Assembly: GCF_009928525.1 (NCBI RefSeq)
Contig: NZ_JAABOK010000005.1
Location: 496,692 to 560,691 of the forward strand
DNA length: 64,000 nucleotides
Direction of reading: 5' to 3'
From: Chitinophaga solisilvae
GTDB lineage: Bacteria > Bacteroidota > Bacteroidia > Chitinophagales > Chitinophagaceae
The first letter of the stretch is position 1, and each line of letters starts with the position of its first letter. The notes below the pieces were generated by a model. The model saw only the letters and a list, made by a program, of their open reading frames with translations, was not told where the DNA came from and did no database searches. Position numbers and translations under genes: made by a program. Shown one piece after another: positions 1 to 8,991 of the stretch.

Positions 1-2741
1 GCCTACAGTTTGTGCACTCGCCCATGCTGAAAGATGTAGGACTCTTCGCTGCCTGCAGCCTGATCGGCGCAGCGCTGTTCTCCCTGGTATTCCTGCCACA
101 CTGGATTGTGCTGGGTAAACAGCCCGCCGCACCTGTACATCACAACAACTGGCTGGATAAATTATCCGCCCTGCAACCGGAACGGAACAAATACCTGGTA
201 GGCGCTATCCTGTTGCTGACGGTGGTTTTTTACTTCACGGCCAGGAATGTATCTTTTGAAAGCGATATGATGCGTATGAATTTTATGTCGCCCGAACTGA
301 AGGCGGCAGAAACGCATCTCAATAAAATAAATTCCTACACCGCACAGTCCGTATACGTAGTATCCGAAGGCACAAACCTGGAAACGGCCCTGGAAAATGG
401 CGAGCAGCTGATGCCCGCTATCAGGCAGCTACAGCAGCAAGGCGTTGTGAAAAAGTATGCCGGCGTACAGGCGTTACTGTTATCCCGCAAAGAGCAGCAG
501 GCACGCATTGCCCGCTGGAATGCCTACTGGACGGAAACAAAGCGGCAGCAACTTATGCAGTGGCTGCGTACCAACGGAACAGCTGCTGGCTTCAGCGCTA
601 CCGCCTTTGATAATTTTGATAAGCTCCTGCACAAAGACTTTCAGCCTTTATCCGGCGAAACATTGCAGACACTGCGCCAGGGCACGCTGGGAGACTTTAT
701 CATAGAGAAAAACGGACGCACCTCCCTGGTAACCCTGCTGAAAGCAGATCCGGCCCAGAAAAAACAGTTGTATGCCGCACTGGAGCATTTACCCAACACC
801 ACCGTGCTGGATAAACAGTATGCTGCCAATAGACTGGTAGAAGTGATCCGGGAAGAATTCAACAGCATTGCCTGGATGACCTCACTGCTGGTATTTACCG
901 CGCTGCTGATCTCGTACGGCCGCATAGAACTGGCGCTGATTACCTTTATCCCCATGGCGTTAAGCTGGGTGTGGATACTGGGCATAATGGGGCTTTTCGG
1001 TATTAAATTCAATATCGTTAATATCATCCTTTCCACCTTTATTTTTGGTCTGGGAGATGATTACAGCATCTTTATGATGGATGGACTGCTGCAGGAATAC
1101 AAGACAGGTAAGAAGACATTATCTTCCTATAAATCCTCTATCTTTTTATCGGCCATCACCACCATACTCGGACTGGGCGTGCTGATATTCGCCAAACACC
1201 CTTCCCTGCAATCTATCGCGCTCATCTCTATCATCGGTATCGGCACCGTTGTATTGATTTCACAGGTGATGATTCCGGTATTGTTCAACTGGTTGATCAC
1301 CAACCGCGTGAAAAAGGGGTATGCACCCTGGACCATGAAGGGCTGGGTATTATCCGTGTTTTCCTTCCTGTATTTTACAGTCGGATGTTTACTGTTAACC
1401 GCGATCGGTACCGTGTTAATACGTATCAATCCTTTCAATAAAGAGAAAGGAAAGCTGCTGTATCACCGGATTTTGTCTTCCTATACGCACAGCGTGCTGT
1501 ATATCATGACTAATGTGAAGAAGCGGATTATTAACCCGGATAACGAGCAGCTGAAGAAACCGGCAGTCATCGTCAGCAACCACCAGTCTTTCCTGGATAT
1601 ACTGGTATCTACCATGCTGCATTCCAAAGTGATACTGCTCACTAACCAGTGGGTGTGGCGTTCGCCGGTGTTCGGGGCAGTGGTAAGGCTGGCAGATTAT
1701 TACCCGGTAGCCGACGGAGCAGAAGGCGCTATAGAAAAGCTGCGTGACCGGGTAAAAGAAGGCTATTCCATTGTAGTATATCCCGAAGGTACCCGATCTC
1801 CTGACCCTGTCATCAAGCGTTTCCATAAAGGCGCCTTTTATATTGCAGAGCAGCTCGGACTGGATATACTGCCGGTTGTTATTCACGGTACCGCCTATAC
1901 GATGACGAAAGGCGATTTCCTGCTGAAAGACGGGCTGGTGACCGTAAAATACCTGCCACGCATTACGCAGGAGGATAAAAGCTGGGGAGATAACTACAGC
2001 GCACGTACGAAAAGTATCAGCCGGTATTTCAAGCAGGAGTACGAATCGCTTACCCGGGAAACAGAGGTACCTGGCTATTTCCGTGAGCAGCTCAAATATA
2101 ACTTTATCTACAAGGGGCCTGTGCTGGAATGGTATATGAAAATAAAAACCCGGCTGGAAGGCAATTATGAATTGTTCCATCAGCTGTTGCCGCTGCAGGG
2201 GCGTATACTGGATATCGGCTGTGGTTACGGGTTTATGGACTATGTGCTGAGCTATACTGCCCCCGGCAGAGAAATTACAGGTATAGACTATGATGAAGAG
2301 AAGATAGCCACCGCACAGCATTGCTATGCACGGCCCGGCAATCTGCAGTTCATACACGGTGATATAGCTGCCACACCATTTGAAAAATATGATGCCTTTA
2401 TATTAAGCGATGTCCTGCATTATCTGCAACCGGATGAACAGGAAGCGCTGATCCGTCAGTGTATAGACAGGCTGACGCCCGATGGTGTGATTGTCATCCG
2501 GGATGGGGACAGCGATAAGGCCCGCCGTCATGAGGGCACCAGGTTTACCGAATTTTTATCGACCAGGGTAATAGGATTTAATAAGACGAAAGACAAGCAG
2601 TTATCGTTCTTTTCAGCTTCGCATGTACGAAGTCTGATCAGCAAATATGGCGCAGTAGCGGAAGAAATAGACAATACCCGGTACACATCCAACGTAATAT
2701 TTGTTATCAAAAAACATCCCCAAAAAAACTATGCAACATGA
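1..2741 (+). CDS. MMPL/RND exporter - PlsC acyltransferase - SAM methyltransferase fusion, flexirubin cluster (5' partial)
   Basis: The reading frame is open to the left edge (first full codon at base 3), so the N-terminus is missing; the GTG at 12 is internal. Counting from base 12, residues 1-455 are the membrane half of an MMPL/RND-type lipid exporter with several hydrophobic helices. Residues about 510-690 are a 1-acylglycerol-3-phosphate acyltransferase-like domain with NHQSFLD and YPEGTRS motifs. Residues about 725-900 are a class I methyltransferase (LDIGCGYG). The arrangement suggests export, acyl transfer and methylation of an aryl-polyene lipid at the inner membrane. Fused exporter/acyltransferase proteins are typical of Bacteroidota flexirubin clusters; this is family knowledge, while the substrate is inferred. 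The stop overlaps the next ATG by 11 bases, indicating an operon. Confidence 0.85.
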   Translation, partial: LQFVHSPMLKDVGLFAACSLIGAALFSLVFLPHWIVLGKQPAAPVHHNNWLDKLSALQPERNKYLVGAILLLTVVFYFTARNVSFESDMMRMNFMSPELKAAETHLNKINSYTAQSVYVVSEGTNLETALENGEQLMPAIRQLQQQGVVKKYAGVQALLLSRKEQQARIARWNAYWTETKRQQLMQWLRTNGTAAGFSATAFDNFDKLLHKDFQPLSGETLQTLRQGTLGDFIIEKNGRTSLVTLLKADPAQKKQLYAALEHLPNTTVLDKQYAANRLVEVIREEFNSIAWMTSLLVFTALLISYGRIELALITFIPMALSWVWILGIMGLFGIKFNIVNIILSTFIFGLGDDYSIFMMDGLLQEYKTGKKTLSSYKSSIFLSAITTILGLGVLIFAKHPSLQSIALISIIGIGTVVLISQVMIPVLFNWLITNRVKKGYAPWTMKGWVLSVFSFLYFTVGCLLLTAIGTVLIRINPFNKEKGKLLYHRILSSYTHSVLYIMTNVKKRIINPDNEQLKKPAVIVSNHQSFLDILVSTMLHSKVILLTNQWVWRSPVFGAVVRLADYYPVADGAEGAIEKLRDRVKEGYSIVVYPEGTRSPDPVIKRFHKGAFYIAEQLGLDILPVVIHGTAYTMTKGDFLLKDGLVTVKYLPRITQEDKSWGDNYSARTKSISRYFKQEYESLTRETEVPGYFREQLKYNFIYKGPVLEWYMKIKTRLEGNYELFHQLLPLQGRILDIGCGYGFMDYVLSYTAPGREITGIDYDEEKIATAQHCYARPGNLQFIHGDIAATPFEKYDAFILSDVLHYLQPDEQEALIRQCIDRLTPDGVIVIRDGDSDKARRHEGTRFTEFLSTRVIGFNKTKDKQLSFFSASHVRSLISKYGAVAEEIDNTRYTSNVIFVIKKHPQKNYAT

Positions 2742-4248
2742 TGAGGTGATTATAATAGGCAGTGGCCTCGGAGGTTTGGTTTGTGGTGCTATCCTGAGCC
2801 GTAACGGATACCGGGTACGTATATACGAAAAAAACCGTCAGCCGGGAGGCTGCCTGCAAACCTTTTCCCGTGAGAAAGTAATATTTGATTCAGGTGTTCA
2901 CTATATCGGCGGCCTTGCCCCGGGAGAGAACCTGTACAAGGTATTCAGCTATGCCGGCATACAGGACAAGCTCCGTTTACGCCGTATGGATACAGACGGA
3001 TTTGACCATATTCATTTTAAAGAAGAAGAAAAAGTATACCGTATCGCGCAGGGCAGGGAAAACTTTATCAACATCCTGCTGAAGGACTTTCCCGGAGAGC
3101 GGAAAGCACTTACAGCGTATTGTGATATGATCAGCGAAGTATGCAGCAAGTTCCCGCTGTACAACCTGCGTACCGGCGACTATGAAGAGAAGCGCAGCGT
3201 GCTGCAGCTCAACGCCGCCGATTTCCTCAGCAGTATTACCAGCAACGACAGGCTGCAGCAGGTGCTGGCAGGTAACAACCTGCTATATGCAGGCGTAAAG
3301 GAAAAAACACCATTCTACGTACATGCGTTGGTGTTAAATAGTTACATGAACAGTTCCTGGAAGTGCGTGGACGGTGGCTCGCAGATCGCCAAGTGGCTGT
3401 GCCGCCGGATCACAGAAAACGGCGGTGAAGTAATCCGGCACACCGGTGTGAGAAGCATACAGGGTAACGGGGACCGCGTAGACCACATTGTGCTGGAAAA
3501 CGGGCAGAAGGTATACGGGGATCACTTCATCTCCAACCTGCATCCGGCGCAGACTACCGCCATGACAGAAAGCGATCTGCTCCGGACGGCCTACCGCAAC
3601 CGGATGCAGCAGCTGGAGAATTCTCCCGGTGCTTTCGTACTCAACGTAGCCTTGAAGCCCGGTACTTTTCCTTATCTCAACTACAATTATTACCACCATG
3701 CCGGCGACGATGCATGGGCCGGTATTAACTATTCGCCGGAGCAGTGGCCCGGAACATATGCTATATATGTGTCTGCCGGTTCCCGTAGCGAAACATATGC
3801 CGACAGCCTTTCCATCATGACGTATATGCGTTACGAAGAAATGGCGCCCTGGCAACACACCTTCAATACCACCAGCCGGGAAGCCAGCAGGGGAGAAGAT
3901 TACGAAGCATTTAAAACAGAAAAGGCCGAAAGGCTGCTGGATAGCGTTGAGAAGCAGTTCCCCGGATTCAGGAATTGCGTACAGGCTTACTGCGTAGCCA
4001 CACCGCTGTCGTACCGGGATTATATCGGCACCGGCGACGGCAGCATGTACGGAGTGCAGAAAGACAGTAATGATCCCCTGCGGACCATGGTTTCGGCACG
4101 TACCAAACTATCCAATTTGTATCTTACCGGGCAAAACCTGAACTTGCATGGAATTCTGGGGGTATCTATCAGTAGTGTGATTACCTCGGCAGAGCTGCTG
4201 GGAATGGAATTCCTGGTAGATGAAATTAATCAGTCAATACTCAAATAA
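2731..4248 (+). CDS. CrtI/phytoene-desaturase-like FAD-dependent oxidoreductase (flexirubin cluster)
   Basis: A 505-residue flavoprotein. The N-terminus has the Rossmann FAD motif GSGLGG (residues 10-15) followed by the acidic residue that binds the adenosine ribose and the PGGC segment typical of amine-oxidase/phytoene-desaturase enzymes. The C-terminal LYLTGQNLNLHGILG block is the second FAD-binding segment of that family. In flexirubin and aryl-polyene clusters such enzymes are thought to oxidise or isomerise the polyene or ring; the exact step is inferred. I chose the ATG at 2731 because it sits just before the FAD motif and overlaps the previous stop; a TTG at 2701 would add an unlikely lysine-rich tail. 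The next gene follows after 2 bases, so translation is probably coupled. Confidence 0.85.
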   Translation: MQHDEVIIIGSGLGGLVCGAILSRNGYRVRIYEKNRQPGGCLQTFSREKVIFDSGVHYIGGLAPGENLYKVFSYAGIQDKLRLRRMDTDGFDHIHFKEEEKVYRIAQGRENFINILLKDFPGERKALTAYCDMISEVCSKFPLYNLRTGDYEEKRSVLQLNAADFLSSITSNDRLQQVLAGNNLLYAGVKEKTPFYVHALVLNSYMNSSWKCVDGGSQIAKWLCRRITENGGEVIRHTGVRSIQGNGDRVDHIVLENGQKVYGDHFISNLHPAQTTAMTESDLLRTAYRNRMQQLENSPGAFVLNVALKPGTFPYLNYNYYHHAGDDAWAGINYSPEQWPGTYAIYVSAGSRSETYADSLSIMTYMRYEEMAPWQHTFNTTSREASRGEDYEAFKTEKAERLLDSVEKQFPGFRNCVQAYCVATPLSYRDYIGTGDGSMYGVQKDSNDPLRTMVSARTKLSNLYLTGQNLNLHGILGVSISSVITSAELLGMEFLVDEINQSILK

Positions 4249-4250
4249 AA

Positions 4251-5930
4251 GTGGAAAAAAAGAAACGAAGCGGGTGGCGTAAGTTCGGTCGCGTTTTACT
4301 TTACATCTTCGGCAGCATCCTGCTGCTATTTATTGCACTGGCTATATACCTGGTGTCCGTCAGCCGTATGACGCCGCCGGCAGTAACAGACCAGCAGGCC
4401 TTGTCATTGCAGCGCACGCAGCTGGACAGTAATGCCTACACGATAGGCAACAGCTGGTTCCGTAAAAGTAACAGCGGATTGTATGAGATGTATGTAGAAG
4501 GTGCGCCTTTTGAGCGGGGAGTCATCAACGGTAAATTGTCCGGGGAGCTGATCCGCCGCCAGGAAGATGTGTTTGTAGAACAGATTAAGAAGATGATTCC
4601 ATCTACCTTCTATCTGCATTTCCTGAAATATTTCATCGGCTGGTTTAACAGGGATCTCAGCAATCATGTAGCGCCGGAATTTAAAGAAGAGATTTACGGA
4701 GAATCGTTTTCTGCCGCAGCAGGATATGATTATATCGGCAGTAATTACGAACGGCTGATGAACTACCATGCCGCCCATGATATAGGACATGCCCTGCAAG
4801 GTATGATGCTGGTAGGGTGTACCTCTTTCGCCACCTGGGACGATCATTCTGCAGACAGCAACCTGATTATCGGGAGGAACTTTGATTTTTATATGGGAGA
4901 TAAGTTTGCCGAAGATAAAATGGTTGTCTTCTATCATCCCGACAAAGGCAATAACTTTATGTTTGTTACGTGGGGCGGCTTTACAGGGGTGGTTTCCGGG
5001 ATGAATGACAAGGGACTTACCGTAACCATCAACGCAGCCAGAACAGATGTGCCTTCCGGCGCCGCCACGCCCGTATCGCTGGTAGCCAGGGAAATATTAC
5101 AGTATGCAGGAAATATTCAGCAGGCGTGGGATATCGCGAAGAAACGGAAGATGTTCGTATCTGAATCCTTCCTGATAGGTTCCGCCGCAGATAACAAGGC
5201 GGTGGTGATAGAGAAAACGCCGCAGGGTATGGATATCTATGATCCCAGACAACATTTTATCACCTGCACCAACCATTTTCAGGGAGATACGCTGGGTAAC
5301 CTGGCATCCAATAAATTACAGATCCGGGAAAGCGCTTCCGCCTACCGCTACCGCAGGCTCACAGAGCTGATGCAGGAAGGTGGGCCGAATACCGTTCAGA
5401 AAACAATTAATATCCTGCGCGACCGTAAAGGATTACATAATACAGATATCGGTATGGGTAATGAGAAAGCGGTGAACCAGTTTATAGCCCACCATGGTAT
5501 TGTGTTTGAGCCGAAGAAAAAGATGGTATGGGTATCCGCCGCGCCGTGGCAGATGGGCCGTTTCATAGCCTACAACCTGGATAGTATTTTCAGTATGCAT
5601 GGATTGCGAACCAATCATGAAGTGTATGACAGCGCGCAGAGCATAGCTGCAGATCCTTTTCTGCAGACAAAAGAGTTCACTGCTTTTCAGCAATACAGGC
5701 AGCTGAAAGAGCAGCTGCTGGAAGGAAAAATCATAGATGTGCAGGCGCTGATAGCAACAAATCCGCAGTATTATCATACCTATGTACTGGCAGGCGATTA
5801 TCTTTTCAAACGAAAAGATTTTGCACAAGCAGCGAAATATTATGAGACAGCGCTGACCAAAGAAATTGCTACACAGGGAGAAGAGCAGCACATCCGCAGG
5901 CAGCTGGAAAAATGTAAACCGAAGCAATGA
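4251..5930 (+). CDS. C45-family (acyl-CoA:6-APA acyltransferase-like) Ntn-hydrolase with N-terminal membrane anchor and C-terminal TPR
   Basis: 559 residues with a GTG start two bases after the previous stop; no in-frame ATG is nearby. Residues about 15-38 form one membrane helix after a basic stretch (KKKRSGWRK), so the bulk is probably periplasmic. The GCTSFATWDD motif places the presumed nucleophile at Cys190; C45 proteins normally self-cleave just before this Cys to give an N-terminal nucleophile. A later NFDFYMG segment and an N-x-x-G-L-T block fit the family. The last 55 residues look like a tetratricopeptide repeat (YYETAL). In flexirubin clusters this protein may catalyse ester or amide formation or hydrolysis on the acyl chain; this is inference. 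Its end overlaps the next ATG by 4 bases. Confidence 0.8.
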   Translation: MEKKKRSGWRKFGRVLLYIFGSILLLFIALAIYLVSVSRMTPPAVTDQQALSLQRTQLDSNAYTIGNSWFRKSNSGLYEMYVEGAPFERGVINGKLSGELIRRQEDVFVEQIKKMIPSTFYLHFLKYFIGWFNRDLSNHVAPEFKEEIYGESFSAAAGYDYIGSNYERLMNYHAAHDIGHALQGMMLVGCTSFATWDDHSADSNLIIGRNFDFYMGDKFAEDKMVVFYHPDKGNNFMFVTWGGFTGVVSGMNDKGLTVTINAARTDVPSGAATPVSLVAREILQYAGNIQQAWDIAKKRKMFVSESFLIGSAADNKAVVIEKTPQGMDIYDPRQHFITCTNHFQGDTLGNLASNKLQIRESASAYRYRRLTELMQEGGPNTVQKTINILRDRKGLHNTDIGMGNEKAVNQFIAHHGIVFEPKKKMVWVSAAPWQMGRFIAYNLDSIFSMHGLRTNHEVYDSAQSIAADPFLQTKEFTAFQQYRQLKEQLLEGKIIDVQALIATNPQYYHTYVLAGDYLFKRKDFAQAAKYYETALTKEIATQGEEQHIRRQLEKCKPKQ

Positions 5931-6310
5931 TTATCGGAATTGGTACAGATATCGTCAATGTAGCGCGTATAGCGCAGAAGCTCAGCAAAAGTGCAGGCTT
6001 CCGGACGCTGGTGTTTACGCCACACGAAATTACCTATTGTGAGCAACAGGCAGCGCCCGCGGAAAGTTATGCCGCCCGCTTCGCCGCCAAGGAAGCCTTA
6101 CTTAAAGCATTCGGCACTGGTTGGGGAAATGGTGGCGTGAACTTCAACGAAATAGAAATACGCAATGACGCCGCGGGAAAACCGGCGTTGTTCCTTATTG
6201 GCAATGCCACTGCCAGATACGCTTCCATGGGAATTACAAGAATATGGGTGTCCTTATCGCACGAAAAGGAGGCCGCCGTTGCCATGGTGATACTGGAGGG
6301 AAACGATTAA
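5927..6310 (+). CDS. AcpS-type 4'-phosphopantetheinyl transferase
   Basis: 127 residues, the usual AcpS length. It transfers the 4'-phosphopantetheine arm of CoA to a serine of acyl carrier proteins. Asp8 in the GIGTDIV motif and Glu56 in FAAKEALLKAFG are the family's metal-binding residues and both are present. The ATG overlaps the stop of the C45 gene (ATGA), and a PaaK-like ligase follows after 19 bases. Its position inside the pigment operon suggests it activates the dedicated carrier proteins of the flexirubin/aryl-polyene synthase. It could instead be, or double as, the general holo-ACP synthase; the window cannot show whether another copy exists. Confidence 0.9.
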   Translation: MIIGIGTDIVNVARIAQKLSKSAGFRTLVFTPHEITYCEQQAAPAESYAARFAAKEALLKAFGTGWGNGGVNFNEIEIRNDAAGKPALFLIGNATARYASMGITRIWVSLSHEKEAAVAMVILEGND

Positions 6311-6329
6311 TTATCAGAACAGACTTATT

Positions 6330-7622
6330 ATGTACATACCGGATATAGAACTACAGTCGAACGATGCCATCAGGGCATTCCAGGAAAAAGAAGTGATGCG
6401 CCTGCTGGGTTATCTGCGGGAGTTTTCGCCATTCTACAAGGCATGGTTTAAGCGGCATGATATTCAGGCCGACAAGGTACGTTCGCTGGAGGCATTCTCA
6501 CAGATTCCGCCGGTAACAAAGGAAGATCTGCAGGAGCATAACTGGGAGTTTCTTTGTGTAGATAAAAGTAAGATAGCAGAATATACCACTACCTCCGGTA
6601 CGCTGGGACGGCCGGTGATTATAGCATTGACAGAAAAGGACCTGCAGCGGCTCAGTTATAATGAGTATATCTCTTTCTGCTGCGCAGACGGTACCGGCAG
6701 CGATATTTACCAGCTGATGCTGACACTTGACCGGCAGTTTATGGCGGGTATGGCGTATTACAACGGTATCCGCAGGCTGGGAGCGGGGGTGCTGCGCGTA
6801 GGGCCGGGAGTGCCCAGTATGCAATGGGAAAACATTCAGCGGATTAAGCCCACCACTATTGTGGGGGTGCCTTCGTTTATTGTAAAGCTCATTGCCTATG
6901 CGAAAGAGCATCATATAGATATCAATGCCACCTCTGTAAAGAAGGCGGTATGTATCGGGGAAAATATACGTAACACGGATTTTTCGCTGAATGTACTCGG
7001 CAAGAAAATTACAGAGCAGTGGAATATTCAGTTGTATTCCACGTATGCGTCAACGGAGATGCAGACGGCTTTTACAGAGTGTAAAGCCGGACGGGGAGGG
7101 CATCATCATCCGGAGCTGCTGTATGTGGAGTTGCTGGATGATAATAATCAGCCGGTGGCGCCGGGAGAAGAGGGCGAGGTAACTATTACCACGCTGGGAG
7201 TGGAAGGTATGCCGTTGTTGCGTTACAAGACCGGAGATATTTGTCAGTATCACGAAGACATCTGCAGCTGCGGCCGTCATACCCTGCGATTATCGCCGGT
7301 AATCGGCCGCAGGAAGCAGATGATTAAATATAAGGGCACCACGCTTTATCCGCCTGCGCTTTTTGATTTGCTGAATGATATGGAAGCGGTTAAAGAGTTT
7401 GTGGTAGAGGTGTATTCCAATGAACTGGGAACAGATGAAATACTGCTGCATCTGTGGCCGGTGGAGGAGTCCGAGGAAATGGACCGTAAGATCAAGTCTT
7501 ACCTGCAGGCCAAGTTGCGGGTCATACCACAGGTGCGGTATTGCGGGCAGCCGGAAATTATGCGTATGCAGTTCCCGGAAAACAGCCGTAAACCGGTGAA
7601 GTTTGTGGATAACAGGAGTTAA
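6330..7622 (+). CDS. PaaK-like AMP-dependent aryl-CoA/acyl ligase (flexirubin cluster)
   Basis: 430 residues of the adenylate-forming family, close in length to phenylacetate-CoA ligase. The ATP-binding loop TTTSGTLGRP lies at residues 86-95; YSTYASTEM is the second core motif, and YKTGDI with GRRKQMIKYKG marks the hinge into the C-terminal lid. A Cys pair (CSCGRH) near residue 310 fits PaaK-like metal-binding proteins. In flexirubin or dialkylresorcinol pathways such ligases are expected to activate an aromatic or fatty acid before loading onto a carrier; the substrate is inferred. This is the last plus-strand gene of the cluster here. Its TAA overlaps the stop codon of the convergent toxin-like gene by 4 bases. 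Confidence 0.85.
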   Translation: MYIPDIELQSNDAIRAFQEKEVMRLLGYLREFSPFYKAWFKRHDIQADKVRSLEAFSQIPPVTKEDLQEHNWEFLCVDKSKIAEYTTTSGTLGRPVIIALTEKDLQRLSYNEYISFCCADGTGSDIYQLMLTLDRQFMAGMAYYNGIRRLGAGVLRVGPGVPSMQWENIQRIKPTTIVGVPSFIVKLIAYAKEHHIDINATSVKKAVCIGENIRNTDFSLNVLGKKITEQWNIQLYSTYASTEMQTAFTECKAGRGGHHHPELLYVELLDDNNQPVAPGEEGEVTITTLGVEGMPLLRYKTGDICQYHEDICSCGRHTLRLSPVIGRRKQMIKYKGTTLYPPALFDLLNDMEAVKEFVVEVYSNELGTDEILLHLWPVEESEEMDRKIKSYLQAKLRVIPQVRYCGQPEIMRMQFPENSRKPVKFVDNRS

Positions 7623-8290
7623 TTATCGCTGACACTGTAAGTGCGCAAAATTTCCTCCTGTTGCCTGGTATCTTCACGAGGTTTGAAAAATCCCTTGATA
7701 CATTCTGTATTACGTATACAAATCTGTACATGGGTTTTGTCATAGAAGCTGGAACCCTTTATAACAGGCTCTCCTTCCATAAAAGCAGCTCTGGCAGAAT
7801 CGAATGTTCTGATGTTGGAAAAAGTGTAGTGCGCTATTTGTGCTTTCTGTTGAATGTCAAGCATTTTGTGCATGTATTCAATCAACGAATAATCAAACTT
7901 TCGCAATACTTTATCATTGCCTGGCATTCCTTCCGGATTTTTATTTTGAGCAATCGGAATTTTCGCGTTTATATTTTCAGAGGCAAACATTTTGCAATAT
8001 GTCGCAAACATGGTAATAAATCTGGAATCCATTAAGTCCAGGCAGTGTTGGAGGTTTAGCACTGCTCCGATTACACAAGGCTCCTTAATAAGTCCTCTTT
8101 TTTGTTTTTCCTGGGCCCACATCAATGCACGTTTAGGGTCGTTTTCCCAGAAGTAAACGCCATTGCCCAGCCAATTATATGGTTTTCGACTTAGCCTGAC
8201 GTTATCAGGATTTAGTAGTAAAGCTTGAAATGTTTGCAGGTCACATCCGTGGTAACCTACTACCAGATTTGATTTAAAGCTACTTATCAT
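7619..8290 (-). CDS. Putative ADP-ribosyltransferase-fold toxin (YHG...GVYFWE family)
   Basis: 223 residues, AT-richer than the flanks. The N-terminal part has YHG (His14), then LGNGVYFWE (Tyr46), then an acidic cluster EGEP (Glu172, Glu174) and THVQI (Gln189). This order resembles the H-Y-E/Q triad of ADP-ribosyltransferase-like proteins (the DUF3990-like group often found as toxins or in mobile regions), but I cannot confirm the fold from sequence alone. A small gene lies 61 bases upstream on the same strand, which suggests a two-gene toxin-antitoxin-like unit. The ATG directly follows a repeated CAATGTTATCCC motif. Its stop overlaps the pigment-cluster ligase by 4 bases, consistent with insertion at the end of that operon. 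Confidence 0.6.
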   Translation of the reverse strand: MISSFKSNLVVGYHGCDLQTFQALLLNPDNVRLSRKPYNWLGNGVYFWENDPKRALMWAQEKQKRGLIKEPCVIGAVLNLQHCLDLMDSRFITMFATYCKMFASENINAKIPIAQNKNPEGMPGNDKVLRKFDYSLIEYMHKMLDIQQKAQIAHYTFSNIRTFDSARAAFMEGEPVIKGSSFYDKTHVQICIRNTECIKGFFKPREDTRQQEEILRTYSVSDN

Positions 8291-8352
8291 GGGATAACAT
8301 TGTTGTTTTAATATGAAGGGATAACATTGATAACAGTGTTGTTACTGTTATC
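8291..8352. promoter_or_regulatory. Repeated GATAACA motifs between small partner and toxin genes
   Basis: The 61-base gap holds two copies of GGGATAACATTG (8291-8302 and 8318-8329). It also holds a short inverted repeat GATAACAG (8329-8336) / CTGTTATC (8345-8352) with an 8-base loop. On the coding strand one CAATGTTATCCC copy touches the toxin ATG. It could be an operator, a translation-control hairpin, or a small duplication of the start region; the sequence alone does not decide. Confidence 0.4.
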
Positions 8353-8522
8353 TAAATATTCAGTTTAGGAATTCTCAAATCCTCGAATTCGGGTGTCAAC
8401 TTGCCTTGCGCATCGAGGATGCCCAGTTCCCTGAATATCTGAATGGATTCTTCCGGAGTTCTCGGACTGTTTTTAATCTTTTCAGTTACCTGCATTAATA
8501 CTTTGAAATCTTCGTTTGTCAT
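8352..8522 (-). CDS. Small putative antitoxin/partner protein
   Basis: A 56-residue acidic, helical protein just upstream of the ART-like gene on the same strand. The preferred start is the ATG at 8522 (MTNEDFKVLMQ). The frame stays open up to an ATG at 8648, giving a 98-residue version with extra Met and Cys-rich residues, so the start is uncertain. The C-terminal half (ELGILDAQGKLTPEF) is a compact motif of the kind I associate with small partner genes of such toxins. No DNA-binding helix-turn-helix is obvious. The antitoxin role is inferred from size, order and spacing. An orphan small regulatory protein is the alternative. Confidence 0.5.
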   Translation of the reverse strand: MTNEDFKVLMQVTEKIKNSPRTPEESIQIFRELGILDAQGKLTPEFEDLRIPKLNI

Positions 8523-8991
8523 GGTAATTGGTTTTTGTAATAGTGGATAATTGAATGGCTCGCGACAAATTATGTTCCCCTGCTCCGGCGGCTTCCACCG
8601 TTTCTCTTCCATCATGGTCATCACTATGTTGCATGATCTTACTTTCATCGCTTTAGCATTTTAAGAGTAATAAAAATCCCTATCCATGGCGGCATGGACG
8701 CTTAAAAAAGGTTAACAGTAAAATGCGATTGATTCAGCTAAAGACAAGAAAGCAGCCACAGCTGCCGGTTTTCCTGATGATGGTGTCAGCCTGATCTCTC
8801 AGGCCCTTTCAATTTCTTATTGGTTATTTACTGACGTAAAATTACAGCATTACTTTATTGTACCATCATTTTATAACTTATATTTATTTTCATAAATTAT
8901 TTTTATAAAATATATGGTATAATGAAAATCAATTTGTTGTGAAGTTTTTCTTTTTGAGAAAGTTTGTATCAATCTGTAAGCATCACGATGG
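8523..8991. other. AT-rich intergenic stretch upstream of the toxin-like pair
   Basis: Apart from the possible N-terminal extension of the small partner protein (8523-8648), I see no gene here. It is strongly AT-rich, especially 8820-8950. One short hairpin GCCTGA-TCTC-TCAGGC lies at 8789-8804. No exact TAnnTTTG box was found on the minus strand. The composition contrasts with the GC-rich genes on either side and fits an acquired insert. Confidence 0.45.

Noticed and set aside
1416..2357. 313-codon minus-strand frame inside the exporter fusion gene
   Set aside because: The plus strand carries intact acyltransferase and methyltransferase motifs across the same bases.
8716..8800. Possible small peptide gene in the AT-rich gap (ATG near 8722, 23 codons)
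   Set aside because: Very short, no recognisable start signal, basic and then hydrophobic without a pattern; no support beyond an open frame.
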